Positions 8,073 to 16,638 of a stretch of 64,000 nt of DNA are shown here, piece by piece. The stretch comes from an uncultured Oscillospiraceae bacterium. GTDB lineage: Bacteria > Bacillota > Clostridia > Oscillospirales > Acutalibacteraceae. The stretch is taken from NCBI GenBank assembly GCA_900543215.1, contig UQQR01000002.1:62001-126000 (forward strand), in the 5' to 3' direction. A program made the position numbers and the translations under genes. Position 1 is the first letter of the stretch. Each line of letters begins with the position of its first letter. Under the pieces are notes generated by a model. The model ran no database searches. It was given only the letters and a program-made list of their open reading frames with translations, and was not told the DNA's origin.

Positions 8073-8540
8073 ATGATGAAAGAAAAAATATTGGTGGCTT
8101 ATTTTTCGGCAAGCGGCGTAACGGCGTCTGCCGCAAAGGAGATCGCGGGCGCGCTGAACGCCGATTTATTTGAAATAAAGCCGACGGAGCCGTACACTGC
8201 CGCCGACCTTGACTGGACGAACGGCAAGAGCCGCAGCAGTCTTGAAATGGCGGATTCCGACAGCAGACCGCAAATTGTAAACAAGCTTGAAAATCCCGAG
8301 CGGTACGGCACGGTTTTAATCGGTTTTCCCGTTTGGTGGTATGTTGAACCCCGTATTATAGACACATTTTTAGAAAGCTGTGATTTTTCGGGCAAAACCC
8401 TTATTCCGTTTGCCACCTCCGGCGGAAGCGGGATAGAAAAATGCGAAAAAAGCTTAAAGGAGCATTTGCCGAGCGGAGATTGGAAAAAAGGAAAGCTTGT
8501 AAACAGGCGCAATGCGGCTGAATGGGCAAAAAGTCTTTAA
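8073..8540 (+). CDS. Flavodoxin-family protein
   Basis: The 155-residue single-domain protein starts KILVAYFSASGVTASAAKEIA, the FMN phosphate loop of flavodoxins. It continues with VLIGFPVWWYVEPRIIDTFLE and LIPFATSGGSGIEK, typical of the flavodoxin-like subgroup common in Clostridia. It probably binds FMN and carries electrons or works as a small NAD(P)H-dependent reductase. It lies 20 bp after the alcohol dehydrogenase, in the same direction and with no terminator between, so the two are likely cotranscribed. The ATG at 8073 and the next Met codon are both possible starts. Electron partners are unknown. Confidence 0.88.
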   Translation: MMKEKILVAYFSASGVTASAAKEIAGALNADLFEIKPTEPYTAADLDWTNGKSRSSLEMADSDSRPQIVNKLENPERYGTVLIGFPVWWYVEPRIIDTFLESCDFSGKTLIPFATSGGSGIEKCEKSLKEHLPSGDWKKGKLVNRRNAAEWAKSL

Positions 8541-8587
8541 TACTTGGTGTAAAAGCACTCTTTTTACGGCATAGCGTTATGTAATTC

Positions 8588-8616
8588 TTGACATATTGCG
8601 CAAGCAGTGGTAAAAT
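8588..8616 (+). promoter_or_regulatory. Promoter of rny
   Basis: TTGACA (8588-8593), 17 bp, TAAAAT (8611-8616), more than 200 bp upstream of the rny start codon, leaving a long leader. Confidence 0.8.
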
Positions 8617-8630
8617 TAACAGGATAAATC

Positions 8631-8760
8631 ACAAAATAGCGGCTTTACGGCCGCTGTTTTGTGTAACAGCTTTATGGCGCCGTGTAATTGGCGAAACCGG
8701 CGCAATGCAGCCTAACATATCACGGGAGAAAAATACGCAGCTCCCGTTGCCTTTTATTTG
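8631..8760 (+). other. Folded rny leader with two terminator-like hairpins
   Basis: Two hairpins stand between the promoter and the gene. The first pairs bases around 8631-8643 (ACAAAATAGCGGC) with 8650-8663, with small mismatches. The second pairs ACGGGAG (8722-8728) with CTCCCGT (8741-8747) and is followed by TGCCTTTTATTTG. Either could terminate early; both would have to be passed to reach rny. No known riboswitch pattern was recognised. Confidence 0.5.
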
Positions 8761-8829
8761 TTTTCTGTTGTTTGAAAGTGTAATTTTAAGGAAAATCTGC
8801 GTTTTATTATACAGGAGGTTCATAAAAGT

Positions 8830-10377
8830 ATGCCCGTAATAGCTATTGTTTTAGCTGTCGTTGCGGTTTTGCTTGCAATAGTCGGCTTTTTCGCCGGTTC
8901 GGCGTATCGCCGCAAATCGGCCGAAGCCACAATCGGCTCTGCCGAGGATGAAGCAAAGCGCATTTTAAGCGACGCAATGAAGAATGCCGAATCAAGAAAA
9001 AAAGAGGCATTGGTAGAAGCAAAAGACGAAATTCACCAAATGCGGCAGGATGCCGAAAAAGACATCAGGGAACGCCGTAGCGATGTTCAGCGTCAGGAGC
9101 ATCGTTTACAGCAAAAGGAAGAAACGCTTGACCGCAAGATAGACAATCTTGAAGCAAAGGAAGAAAAGCTTGCCGCGCGGTCTAAGGAAATTGACGCAAA
9201 GCTTGAGGAATGTGATAAAATCAAGCAAAGCCAAATGGAAATGCTCGAAAAGATTTCCGGTTACAGCAAGGAACAGGCAAAGGCTCATTTGCTTGAATTG
9301 CTTGACGGTGAGCTGACCCACGAAAAAGCCGTTAAAATTCTCGATTATGAGCAGAGGCTTAAAGAGGAATCCGATAACATCGCCAAAAATGTTATAGGCC
9401 ACGCTATTCAGCGCTGTGCCGCGGACCATTCCTCGGAAATGACGGTTTCGGTAGTAGCGCTTCCGAACGACGAAATGAAGGGCCGCATAATAGGCAGAGA
9501 GGGGCGCAATATAAGAGCGCTTGAAACCGCTACCGGAGTTGACCTTATAATAGACGATACTCCCGAAGCCATAACTCTCTCAAGCTTCGACCCGATAAGA
9601 AGAGAAATAGCGAGAGTGACCCTTGAAAAGCTTATTCTTGACGGCCGTATTCATCCGGCAAGAATAGAAGAGACCGTTGCCAAAGCCACTGCCGAGGTTG
9701 AAGCCACAATCAAGCAGGAGGGCGAAAGGGCAATGATAGACGCAGGAATACATAACCTGCACCCCGAGCTTGTAAAGCTTCTCGGAAAGCTGCATTACCG
9801 CACAAGCTACGGTCAGAATGTGCTTAACCATTCGCTTGAGGTTTGCCATCTTTCGGGACTTATGGCGGCGGAACTGGGAGCGGATGTCACCCTTGCAAAG
9901 CGTGCGGGACTCTTGCACGACATCGGAAAGGCGCTTGACCACGAGCAGGAGGGCACGCATATCCAGCTCGGCGTTGAGGTCGCCAAGAAATACCGCGAGA
10001 GCGAAACCGTTATTCACGCTATCCACGCACATCACGGCGAGGTTGAAGCCAAGAATGTCATTGCCTGCATAGTTCAGGCGGCGGACGCTATTTCCGCGGC
10101 AAGACCCGGTGCCAGACGGGAAAACATTGAAAACTATATTAAGCGGCTTGAAAAGCTTGAGGAAATCGCCAATTCCTTCAGCGGTGTTGAAAGCTCTTAT
10201 GCCATTCAGGCAGGAAGAGAAGTCCGCATAATAGTTAAACCCGATGCGGTTACGGACGACCAGATGGTGCTTATGGCGCATGATATTTCAACAAGGATTG
10301 AAAACGAGCTTGAGTATCCCGGTCAGATAAAGGTAAATGTAATAAGGGAAAGCCGTGCCGTAGATTACGCAAAATAA
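8830..10377 (+). CDS. rny: Ribonuclease Y
   Basis: The 515-residue protein has the full RNase Y plan: an N-terminal membrane helix (about 3-23), a long charged coiled coil (about 25-150), a KH domain with KGRIIGREGRNIRALE (around 215-230), and an HD domain with HSLEVCHLSGLMAAELG and RAGLLHDIGKALDHE. The HD metal residues are intact. It is the membrane-bound endonuclease that starts mRNA decay in many Firmicutes. The ATG at 8830 follows AGGAGG. It is a single gene with its own promoter and terminator, in contrast to the frequent recA/cinA-rny neighbourhood; recA is 17 kb away in this window. Confidence 0.97.
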   Translation: MPVIAIVLAVVAVLLAIVGFFAGSAYRRKSAEATIGSAEDEAKRILSDAMKNAESRKKEALVEAKDEIHQMRQDAEKDIRERRSDVQRQEHRLQQKEETLDRKIDNLEAKEEKLAARSKEIDAKLEECDKIKQSQMEMLEKISGYSKEQAKAHLLELLDGELTHEKAVKILDYEQRLKEESDNIAKNVIGHAIQRCAADHSSEMTVSVVALPNDEMKGRIIGREGRNIRALETATGVDLIIDDTPEAITLSSFDPIRREIARVTLEKLILDGRIHPARIEETVAKATAEVEATIKQEGERAMIDAGIHNLHPELVKLLGKLHYRTSYGQNVLNHSLEVCHLSGLMAAELGADVTLAKRAGLLHDIGKALDHEQEGTHIQLGVEVAKKYRESETVIHAIHAHHGEVEAKNVIACIVQAADAISAARPGARRENIENYIKRLEKLEEIANSFSGVESSYAIQAGREVRIIVKPDAVTDDQMVLMAHDISTRIENELEYPGQIKVNVIRESRAVDYAK

Positions 10378-10393
10378 TTTATGTAAATTTAGA

Positions 10394-10424
10394 AAGGTCT
10401 TGCCGTATGGCAAGACCTTTTTCT
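10394..10424. terminator. Bidirectional terminator between rny and mnmE
   Basis: An 11-bp perfect stem (AAGGTCTTGCC at 10394-10404 with 10409-10419), GTAT loop and T-runs on both strands, lying between convergent genes. Confidence 0.92.
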
Positions 10425-10437
10425 ATCGTTAAATCAA

Positions 10438-11799
10438 TTATTTTCCCACACAAAAACGGCGGAAGATCTCGTCCGTCACCTCGTTTGTGACCCGTTTGCC
10501 GGTAAGCTCTAAAAGCGCGGCGAGCGCATCGTCAACGCAAATTCCCACAGCGTCCATAGTGTTGCCGCTTTTAAGAGCGAATGCGGCTTCTCTTACGCCG
10601 TCAAGCGCACGCACGGCGCAGGCTCGCTGGCGTTCGTTCATAAGCACGGCGCTGTCGGGGTCAAGCGATGCGGTACCCGAAATATCGGTTATTTCCCTTA
10701 AAAGCTCACGGTGTCCCCTATTGCTTTTGGCGGCGGTTTCCACCGTTCTGAAGCCGTTAAAGGCACCGCGGTCTATTTTGTTTTCAAGGTCTGTTTTGTT
10801 AAGTATAACTATGGTATTTTTCGGGTCAAGGGTATTTATAAGCGAAATATCATCGCCGTCAAGGGGTCGGGCGCAGTCAAAAACCGCAAGAACAAGCTCC
10901 GCTGTATCTATGCGTGATTTTGCCCGTTCAACGCCTATGCTTTCAACCTTATCGTCGGTTGAGTGTATTCCGGCGGTGTCCGCAAGACGGAGTATTATCC
11001 CGTCGGCATTAACCGTTTCCTCTATAACATCCCGTGTGGTTCCGGCAACATCCGTTACTATCGAACGCTCACAGCCGCTGAGCATATTCATAACTGTGGA
11101 TTTCCCGACATTTGGCTTGCCTACAATAACGGTTTGTATTCCCTCACGGATTATTCGACCGGCGTCGTAGGAGGAAAGCATTTCGTGGAGCGATTTCTCG
11201 GCATTTTTAAGCATTTTAAGGAAATTATCTCGGTCAAGTCCCTCTATATCCTCGTCGGGATAGTCCGAATATGCGGCTATGGCGGCGTCTGCCGCAATAA
11301 GATCTTTCTGTATTTCCTCGGTTTTTTCGCTTATTTTTCCTATGTGAGCGGCTCTTGACAGCCTTAATTCCGATTCCGATTTTGCGGATATAAGCCCCAT
11401 AATGCTTTCGGCTTTGGTAAGGTCTGTCTTTCCGTTTAAAAAAGCCCTTTTTGTAAATTCACCCGGTTCTGCCGATACAGCGCCGTTTTGTAAAATAAGG
11501 CGCAGTATTTCAAGCAAAAGCAGTCTTCCCCCGTGGACGGATATTTCCACAACATCCTCGCCCGTGTAGCTTTTCGGGGCTTTAAAGACAAGCGCAACGG
11601 CATCGTCAAGCACGGTGCCGTCTTTTTTTATCTCTCCGTATGCCGCGCGGTATCCGCCGAGCGCCGAGAGCGGTTTGCCCGAAAAAGCGAAAAACACCCT
11701 GTCGGCTACGGCTACGGCGTCATCGCCCGAAATCCGTATTACACCTATCGAGCTTTCGCCGAGTGGGGTTGCGATTGCCGCTATTGTGCGGTCAGACAT
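10438..11799 (-). CDS. mnmE: tRNA uridine-5-carboxymethylaminomethyl modification GTPase MnmE
   Basis: This 453-residue protein has the N-terminal tetrahydrofolate-binding domain, a helical domain, and an inserted G domain with GKPNVGKST (P loop), DVAGTTRD, DTAGI and NKTDL. It ends in the invariant FCVGK, whose Cys is needed for modification. With MnmG it makes 5-carboxymethylaminomethyl-uridine at the wobble base of several tRNAs. AAGGATG precedes the ATG. It is the last recognised gene of the minus-strand cluster that begins near 16448. No jag/yidC or mnmG neighbour is present, unlike the common rpmH-yidC-mnmE arrangement, so the gene has moved from its usual place. Confidence 0.97.
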   Translation of the reverse strand: MSDRTIAAIATPLGESSIGVIRISGDDAVAVADRVFFAFSGKPLSALGGYRAAYGEIKKDGTVLDDAVALVFKAPKSYTGEDVVEISVHGGRLLLLEILRLILQNGAVSAEPGEFTKRAFLNGKTDLTKAESIMGLISAKSESELRLSRAAHIGKISEKTEEIQKDLIAADAAIAAYSDYPDEDIEGLDRDNFLKMLKNAEKSLHEMLSSYDAGRIIREGIQTVIVGKPNVGKSTVMNMLSGCERSIVTDVAGTTRDVIEETVNADGIILRLADTAGIHSTDDKVESIGVERAKSRIDTAELVLAVFDCARPLDGDDISLINTLDPKNTIVILNKTDLENKIDRGAFNGFRTVETAAKSNRGHRELLREITDISGTASLDPDSAVLMNERQRACAVRALDGVREAAFALKSGNTMDAVGICVDDALAALLELTGKRVTNEVTDEIFRRFCVGK

Positions 11800-11870
11800 A
11801 TTTACACATCCTTTTTAGGCTTAAATTACAGCTTCGGCACGCCTTACAGCGTGCCGAAAACGGAAAAATT

Positions 11871-12104
11871 TCAATTCCGACAGTGTCTTAACCATAACGC
11901 AATAAGCACGCCTATAAGCAGTATTATCGCAAAAATGGCTATGGGTACTATCGCCGATATTACAAACTCAGCCGCATAAGCGCCGGCTATTGCTCCTGCA
12001 AGAAAGAAGAATAGCGAGGCAAGTACGCATATAACGGCAGATAAGCAGTGTCCGTTTCTTCTTAAACGGCAGGCAGTATTCCTTGTTTCTTCATTACAAT
12101 ACAT
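11871..12104 (-). CDS. Small membrane protein, function unknown
   Basis: From the ATG at 12104 the product is 77 residues: a short polar, Cys- and Arg-containing N terminus, then two closely spaced hydrophobic helices (about 18-42 and 45-68), and a basic C terminus. AAAGGACA about 11 nt upstream is the only ribosome site; an ATG at 12143 would add 13 residues but has none. It lies between the aminopeptidase and mnmE on the same strand, 71 bp before mnmE. I recognise no family; it could be a small membrane regulator. Composition is like its neighbours, so it is probably a real gene. Confidence 0.6.
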   Translation of the reverse strand: MYCNEETRNTACRLRRNGHCLSAVICVLASLFFFLAGAIAGAYAAEFVISAIVPIAIFAIILLIGVLIALWLRHCRN

Positions 12105-12177
12105 ACTTTCACTTGTCCTTTCATTTTCATCGACCCGGATCATTAACAGTATATGAGAAAATAAAGGACAGGTGATA

Positions 12178-13575
12178 TTATTTCATAAACTCGTACATTG
12201 CGCGGTAGCACATATAAATATCGAATTTTGCGGTGGTCTCAAACGGTGCGTGCATTGAAAGCACCGGAACGCCGAGATCCACTACATCAACGCCCATATT
12301 TGCGATAAACATAGCAACCGTACCACCGCCGCCTATATCAACCTTGCCAAGCTCTCCTGTTTGCCATACTATGCCCTCTTTATCAAGCATAGAACGAATC
12401 TCGGCAACATATTCGGCGGAAGCGTCAGATGTGCCGGATTTACCTCTGGCTCCCGTGTATTTTGTAACAACAACGCCGTAATTCAAAAGCGACGCGTTTC
12501 TTCTTTCCATAACATCCTGGAAGGTCGGGTCCATACCTGCGTTTACATCGGCGGACAGGCATCTTGAACGGCGGAGCGCCACTGTCGGGTCGCTATTTTG
12601 CATTTTAGCAAGGTCGCCTATTACAAAGCGCAGGAAATCCGATTCAAGACCCGTATTTCCGCAGGAGCCTATTTCTTCCTTATCGGTAAGAATTGCAAGT
12701 GCGGTATTTTCGGGATTTTCAACCTCCAATACGGCGGTAAGCGCGGGATAGGCGCAAACACGGTCGTCCTGACCGTAGGAGCCTATAAGCGAACGGTCGA
12801 AGCCGATGTCGCAGGACTTTGCGGCAGGCACCATTTCAAGCTCGGCGGAAAGGAAATCCTCCTCCGTAACGCCGTATTTTTCATTTAACAACTTTAAAAT
12901 ATTAAGCTTTACAAGCTCGCTTCCCTTATCGTCCTTAAATGGATGGCTGCCTATAAGCACATTAAGCTCCTCGCCCTTAATTCCCTCGTTTAAGGTGCGC
13001 TTTACTTGCTCGGAGGCAAGGTGCGGCAAAAGGTCGTTTATTACAAATTTGGGTTCGTCATCCTTTTCGCCGACAGATACCTCTTTTACGGTTCCGTCCC
13101 TAAGCACAAAAACGCCGTGGAGCGCAAGCGGTACAGCTGTCCACTGATATTTTTTAATTCCGCCGTAATAGTGGGTTTTAAAAAGCGCTAAATCCACATC
13201 CTCGTAGAGCGGATTGGGTTTTAAATCGAGACGGGGAGAGTCGATATGCGCGGCGGTTATGTTTACGCCGTTTTCAACCGGCTGTTTTCCGATAACCGCG
13301 AGAGCAAGCGTCTTGCCCCTGTTATTGATGTAAACCTTATCACCGGGGGCGTAGGTCTTGCCGTACTCGAATTTTTTAAAGCCCTTTTCCTCAGCCGCTT
13401 TAACCGCTGCCTTTACCGCTTCACGCTCGGTTTTGGCGCAGTTTAAAAAGTCTTTATATCCCTCGCAGTATTCTTGCGCCTTATTAAGCACCGCTTCGTC
13501 AGATGTAAGCCTGCCGTTTTTACGCTTTAAAAAAAGCTGTTCCTTTAATTGCTCTGCCGCTGTTTTTTCACTCAT
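12178..13575 (-). CDS. M18 family aspartyl aminopeptidase-like metallopeptidase
   Basis: The 465-residue protein matches the M18 family in length and motifs: ITAAHIDSPRLDLKP (metal His and Asp), LTDKEEIGSCGNTGLES (catalytic Glu pair), a conserved Asp in the GQDDRVCAYPAL region, and VPVLSMHAPFE near the end with the last metal His. It removes acidic or neutral N-terminal residues from peptides in the cytoplasm and needs zinc or another divalent metal. Its start overlaps the coaE stop by 4 bp (ATGA type), so the two are translationally coupled. Nothing links it functionally to coaE beyond shared transcription. Confidence 0.93.
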   Translation of the reverse strand: MSEKTAAEQLKEQLFLKRKNGRLTSDEAVLNKAQEYCEGYKDFLNCAKTEREAVKAAVKAAEEKGFKKFEYGKTYAPGDKVYINNRGKTLALAVIGKQPVENGVNITAAHIDSPRLDLKPNPLYEDVDLALFKTHYYGGIKKYQWTAVPLALHGVFVLRDGTVKEVSVGEKDDEPKFVINDLLPHLASEQVKRTLNEGIKGEELNVLIGSHPFKDDKGSELVKLNILKLLNEKYGVTEEDFLSAELEMVPAAKSCDIGFDRSLIGSYGQDDRVCAYPALTAVLEVENPENTALAILTDKEEIGSCGNTGLESDFLRFVIGDLAKMQNSDPTVALRRSRCLSADVNAGMDPTFQDVMERRNASLLNYGVVVTKYTGARGKSGTSDASAEYVAEIRSMLDKEGIVWQTGELGKVDIGGGGTVAMFIANMGVDVVDLGVPVLSMHAPFETTAKFDIYMCYRAMYEFMK

Positions 13576-14159
13576 TGCAATTCCTCCGTTATTTCTTTTA
13601 ATATATCGGAAAAGCGTTTTATTACCGCATTTTCGTCACCGTTATTATATATTGTGCAGTCTGCCCTGCTTTTATAAAAATCATCGTTTTTTCCGGCGTT
13701 CATTCTAAGCAGCGCCTCTTTTTCCGAAAGACCGTCTCTTTTAATTATTCGGTTCTTTCGTGCTTCCCTGTCGGCAAGCACCGCTATTGTTTTAAAGCAG
13801 GCTGTATCAATACCGCTTTCAAAGAGGGTCGGCGCGTCAAGAAGACAGTTTCCGTTACCCGCTTCGAGGTAAACAAGCCTTACTATGTAGGGCAGTAATG
13901 TGCGGTTTAAAAGCTCTGTTGATTCGGCGTTTTTAAACGCCTTTGCGGCAAGAGCCTTTCGGTTAAGCGAACCGTCGGGAAGTAAAATTCCGTCTCCGAA
14001 CGCTTTAACAAGAGCGGTTAGACCCTCGGATCCCTTTTCGGTTGCTTTTCTTGCTGTTTTATCGCAGTCAATTACCTTAAAGCCGAATTTTTCGGCTGCC
14101 CCAGATACCGTGCTTTTTCCCGCGCCCGTCGGCCCTGTCAGACCTATAAGAACACTCAT
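13572..14159 (-). CDS. coaE: Dephospho-CoA kinase
   Basis: This 195-residue P-loop kinase opens with GLTGPTGAGKST (residues 6-17) and has CDKTARKATEKG, the LLDAPTLFESG segment and a basic lid with REARKNRIIKRDGLSEKEALLRM. It phosphorylates the 3'-hydroxyl of dephospho-CoA, the last step of coenzyme A synthesis. The length is normal. It overlaps the upstream tsaC-type gene by 4 bp and the aminopeptidase gene by 4 bp, so all three are tightly coupled in one minus-strand operon. Confidence 0.95.
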   Translation of the reverse strand: MSVLIGLTGPTGAGKSTVSGAAEKFGFKVIDCDKTARKATEKGSEGLTALVKAFGDGILLPDGSLNRKALAAKAFKNAESTELLNRTLLPYIVRLVYLEAGNGNCLLDAPTLFESGIDTACFKTIAVLADREARKNRIIKRDGLSEKEALLRMNAGKNDDFYKSRADCTIYNNGDENAVIKRFSDILKEITEELQ

Positions 14160-15178
14160 AGCGTTATCACCCTGAACGCCGCCGCGCGGATAAGACGGTT
14201 ATAAACCGCAAGACCCACGCCCGATTTGGACGGTGCATGGACATAAATTGCGGATTTATTTAATGTGTCCGCCTCACGCAGAGCCGAAAAAACGCCGTGC
14301 GCCAGTGTGTATTCGTCCTTTCCCGTGCCGTAAAATATGCAGGGAATATTGACTTTACCGCCGTCCTCGGAAAAGCAGACCGCCGCCGCGTCCCGCTTTG
14401 CGTTTACAAACTCGGCAAAGCTGTCGGAGTCTCCCTCTACAAGATAGGTTTCGGTTTTAGGGGCGTAATGCTTGTATTTCATACCGGGGGACGCTACCTT
14501 TTCACCCTTTTCGGGTTCGGATAAAACCGCTTTGTCCACAACTATATCGGGGAATATCTCCCTTAACTGTTCGACTGTTACGGCGCCGGGTCTTAAAAGC
14601 CTCGGTGGAGAGGTAACAAGGGTTATGACCGTAGACTCAACGCCGACCCCGCAATCCCCCGACATTACAACGGCGTCTATCTTGCCGTCAAGGTCGTCTA
14701 TTACATATTTGGCAGAGGTGGGGCTTGGTTTGCCCGATGTATTGGCGGACGGAGCCGCAAGGGGCAGTCCGCTTGCCGTTATTATGTCACGGGCGGTTTT
14801 GTCGGACGGCATCCTGACAGCTACCGTATCAAGACCTGCCGATACAAGAGCAGGTATCTTATCCGTTCTTTTAAGCACCATCGTAAGCGGACCGGGCCAG
14901 AATTTTTCGGCGCATTTATATGCGCCGTCGGGAATATCCGCAGCTATTTCGTTCAGTGCATTTATATTTGCTATATGAACTATCAGCGGATTGTCCTGCG
15001 GACGGCCCTTTGCGATAAATACCTTTTTTACCGCTTCTTCATCAAGTGCGGACGCCGCAAGACCGTACACCGTTTCGGTGGGGATAGCCGCTATTCCGCC
15101 GCTTTTTAATATTTCTGCCGCTTCCTTTATACTGCCGTCATAGCTTTCACTGTCTGTTTTAAGCCTTTTTGTAAGCAT
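14156..15178 (-). CDS. Threonylcarbamoyl-AMP synthase, long Sua5 form
   Basis: The 340-residue product has an N-terminal YrdC domain (about 1-200) with GGIAAIPTETVYGLAASAL, KGRPQDNPLIVHI and PSANTSGKPSPT. A C-terminal Sua5 domain (about 225-340) begins after the SPGMKYKHYAPKT linker. The family uses ATP, threonine and bicarbonate to make threonylcarbamoyl-AMP, the donor for t6A at position 37 of ANN-decoding tRNAs. It starts 1 bp inside the prfA stop and overlaps coaE by 4 bp. The gene order prfA-sua5 is common in Firmicutes, often with prmC, which in this window sits elsewhere (26334). Confidence 0.95.
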   Translation of the reverse strand: MLTKRLKTDSESYDGSIKEAAEILKSGGIAAIPTETVYGLAASALDEEAVKKVFIAKGRPQDNPLIVHIANINALNEIAADIPDGAYKCAEKFWPGPLTMVLKRTDKIPALVSAGLDTVAVRMPSDKTARDIITASGLPLAAPSANTSGKPSPTSAKYVIDDLDGKIDAVVMSGDCGVGVESTVITLVTSPPRLLRPGAVTVEQLREIFPDIVVDKAVLSEPEKGEKVASPGMKYKHYAPKTETYLVEGDSDSFAEFVNAKRDAAAVCFSEDGGKVNIPCIFYGTGKDEYTLAHGVFSALREADTLNKSAIYVHAPSKSGVGLAVYNRLIRAAAFRVITL

Positions 15179-16257
15179 TATAATCCCTCGTTCTCCGACT
15201 TTAACGCTTCGGTTCTGAAGTAGGTTATAAGCGAATCCACAACCTCGTCAAGGTCGCCGTTTAATATTTGCTCAAGCTTATAAAGGGTAAGACCTATGCG
15301 GTGGTCGGTAACTCTGCCCTGCGGATAGTTGTAGGTTCTTATTCTCTCGCTGCGGTCGCCCGTGCCCACCTGAGAACGGCGGTCGGAGGCGATAGCTTCG
15401 TCATGTTCCCTTTGCGCCTTGTCAAGCAGGCGGGAGCGGAGAATTTTAAGTGCCTTGTCCTTATTTTTGTACTGACTGCGCTCGTCCTGACACTCAACGA
15501 CCGTGCCTGTCGGAATATGAGTAACCCTTATTGCGGAGGAGGTTTTGTTGATGTGCTGACCGCCGGCTCCCGATGAACGGAAGGTATCTATCTTAAGGTC
15601 GGCGGGATTTATTTCAAGCTCAACATCCTCTGCCTCGGGCAGAACCGCTACTGTTACTGTGGAGGTGTGGATGCGCCCCTGCGTTTCGGTATCGGGCACA
15701 CGCTGAACACGGTGCACGCCGCTTTCGTATTTAAGACGGGAGTACGCTCCTGCGCCCTCTATCATAAACACTATTTCCTTAAATCCGCCGAGCTCCGTTT
15801 CGTTGGCGTTTATAACCTCAATGCTCCAACGCTTTGATTCTGCGTACATAGTATACATTCTGTAAAGCGTTCCCGCAAAAAGCGCGGCTTCCTCGCCGCC
15901 GGCACCGCCCCTTATTTCAACTATTACATTCTTTTCGTCGTTCGGGTCCTTGGGCAGTAAAAGAATCTTAAGCTCGTCCGAGCAGACGGCTATTTTTTCC
16001 TTCGCCTCTTTAAGCTCCCCCTCGGCAAGCTCCTTCATATCTTTTTCAAGTCCGCTTTCCGAAAGAATTTGCAGAGCTTCGGCTTCGGTGGCCTTTGCCG
16101 ATTTATATTCACGGTATTTTTCAACTATCGGAGTCATTTCCGCATATTCTTTCATAAGCCGCGTGAACTGTTCGTTGTCCGCGGCGGTCTCAGGTCTTGA
16201 AAGCTCTGCCGATATTTGCTCATATCGGTTCGCAACTGCTTCTATTTTTTCAAACAT
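15178..16257 (-). CDS. prfA: Peptide chain release factor 1
   Basis: The 359-residue protein carries the GGQ tripeptide (SSGAGGQHINKTSSAIRVTH) that triggers peptidyl-tRNA hydrolysis, and GSGDRSERIRTYNYPQ-like C-terminal signatures (here VGTGDRSERIRTYNYPQ). It has the RF1-type recognition region for UAA and UAG stops. Its length is that of full RF1, so this is not the shorter PrfH. The start lies 16 bp inside the upstream DUF951 gene and the stop overlaps the sua5 start by one base. PrmC, which methylates the GGQ glutamine, is encoded in the plus-strand run. Confidence 0.97.
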   Translation of the reverse strand: MFEKIEAVANRYEQISAELSRPETAADNEQFTRLMKEYAEMTPIVEKYREYKSAKATEAEALQILSESGLEKDMKELAEGELKEAKEKIAVCSDELKILLLPKDPNDEKNVIVEIRGGAGGEEAALFAGTLYRMYTMYAESKRWSIEVINANETELGGFKEIVFMIEGAGAYSRLKYESGVHRVQRVPDTETQGRIHTSTVTVAVLPEAEDVELEINPADLKIDTFRSSGAGGQHINKTSSAIRVTHIPTGTVVECQDERSQYKNKDKALKILRSRLLDKAQREHDEAIASDRRSQVGTGDRSERIRTYNYPQGRVTDHRIGLTLYKLEQILNGDLDEVVDSLITYFRTEALKSENEGL

Positions 16258-16448
16258 ATTTGTTCTCCGTCGGTCTTGATAATTTTTTTAAGGCTCTTTT
16301 CCGCCTTTGTACGGGGGATCATTACCTCACGGCCGCAGCCGTCGCACTTAAGGCGGAAATCCATTCCCACCCTTAGCACCGAAAAGGTATCAGCACCGCA
16401 GGGGTGTTTTTTCTTCATTAAAAGCTTGTCCCCGACGCTTATATCCAT
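16242..16448 (-). CDS. DUF951 family protein
   Basis: This 68-residue protein shows the DUF951 pattern: short beta strands, KKKHPCGADTFSVLRVGMDF, then KCDGCGREVMIPR, with Cys pairs that could bind zinc, and a basic end. The function is unknown; a nucleic acid-binding role is a guess from its fold type and charge. The ATG at 16448 is preferred; a GTG two codons earlier at 16454 is also possible, as both lie downstream of GGGGAGCGG. It is the first gene of the minus-strand operon and overlaps prfA by 16 bp. The pairing with prfA suggests a translation-linked role, by context only. Confidence 0.85.
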   Translation of the reverse strand: MDISVGDKLLMKKKHPCGADTFSVLRVGMDFRLKCDGCGREVMIPRTKAEKSLKKIIKTDGEQICLKK

Positions 16449-16477
16449 AAACACTTCCGCTCCCCGTATTTTTTACT

Positions 16478-16506
16478 ATTATATAACAAACGCCGTATGA
16501 AAGCAA
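16478..16506 (-). promoter_or_regulatory. Promoter of the DUF951-prfA operon
   Basis: On the minus strand TTGCTT (16501-16506), 17 bp, TATAAT (16478-16483), 30 bp ahead of the DUF951 start. Confidence 0.75.
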
Positions 16507-16546
16507 GAGCAAAAGGGCGCCGTACGGCGCTTATAAGGTAAAAAAG

Positions 16547-16575
16547 TTGATTTTCAGAGCTGTATATGGTATAAT
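16547..16575 (+). promoter_or_regulatory. Promoter of the penicillin-binding protein gene
   Basis: TTGATT (16547-16552), 17 bp, TATAAT (16570-16575), divergent from the prfA operon promoter. Confidence 0.8.
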
Positions 16576-16638
16576 CTCTCTGTATTTGAAAAAACAACAT
16601 TTAATTGTGCCGATTTTGTCGGCAGAATGGAGAACCGG

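Noticed and set aside
9580..10281. Open frame of 233 codons opposite rny
   Set aside because: It mirrors the KH/HD part of RNase Y and has no ribosome site or recognisable domain.
10487..11170. Plus-strand open frame of 227 codons opposite mnmE
   Set aside because: Low-complexity Ser/Thr/Arg product mirroring the G domain of MnmE; no start signals.
11833..11858. 10-bp perfect hairpin between mnmE and the small membrane protein gene
   Set aside because: No T-run follows on the minus strand, so it is not called a terminator. It may be an mRNA-stability or processing structure.
16517..16530. Palindrome GCGCCGTACGGCGC between divergent promoters
   Set aside because: Short GC-rich palindrome, off both promoters' core positions; no regulator suggests a role.
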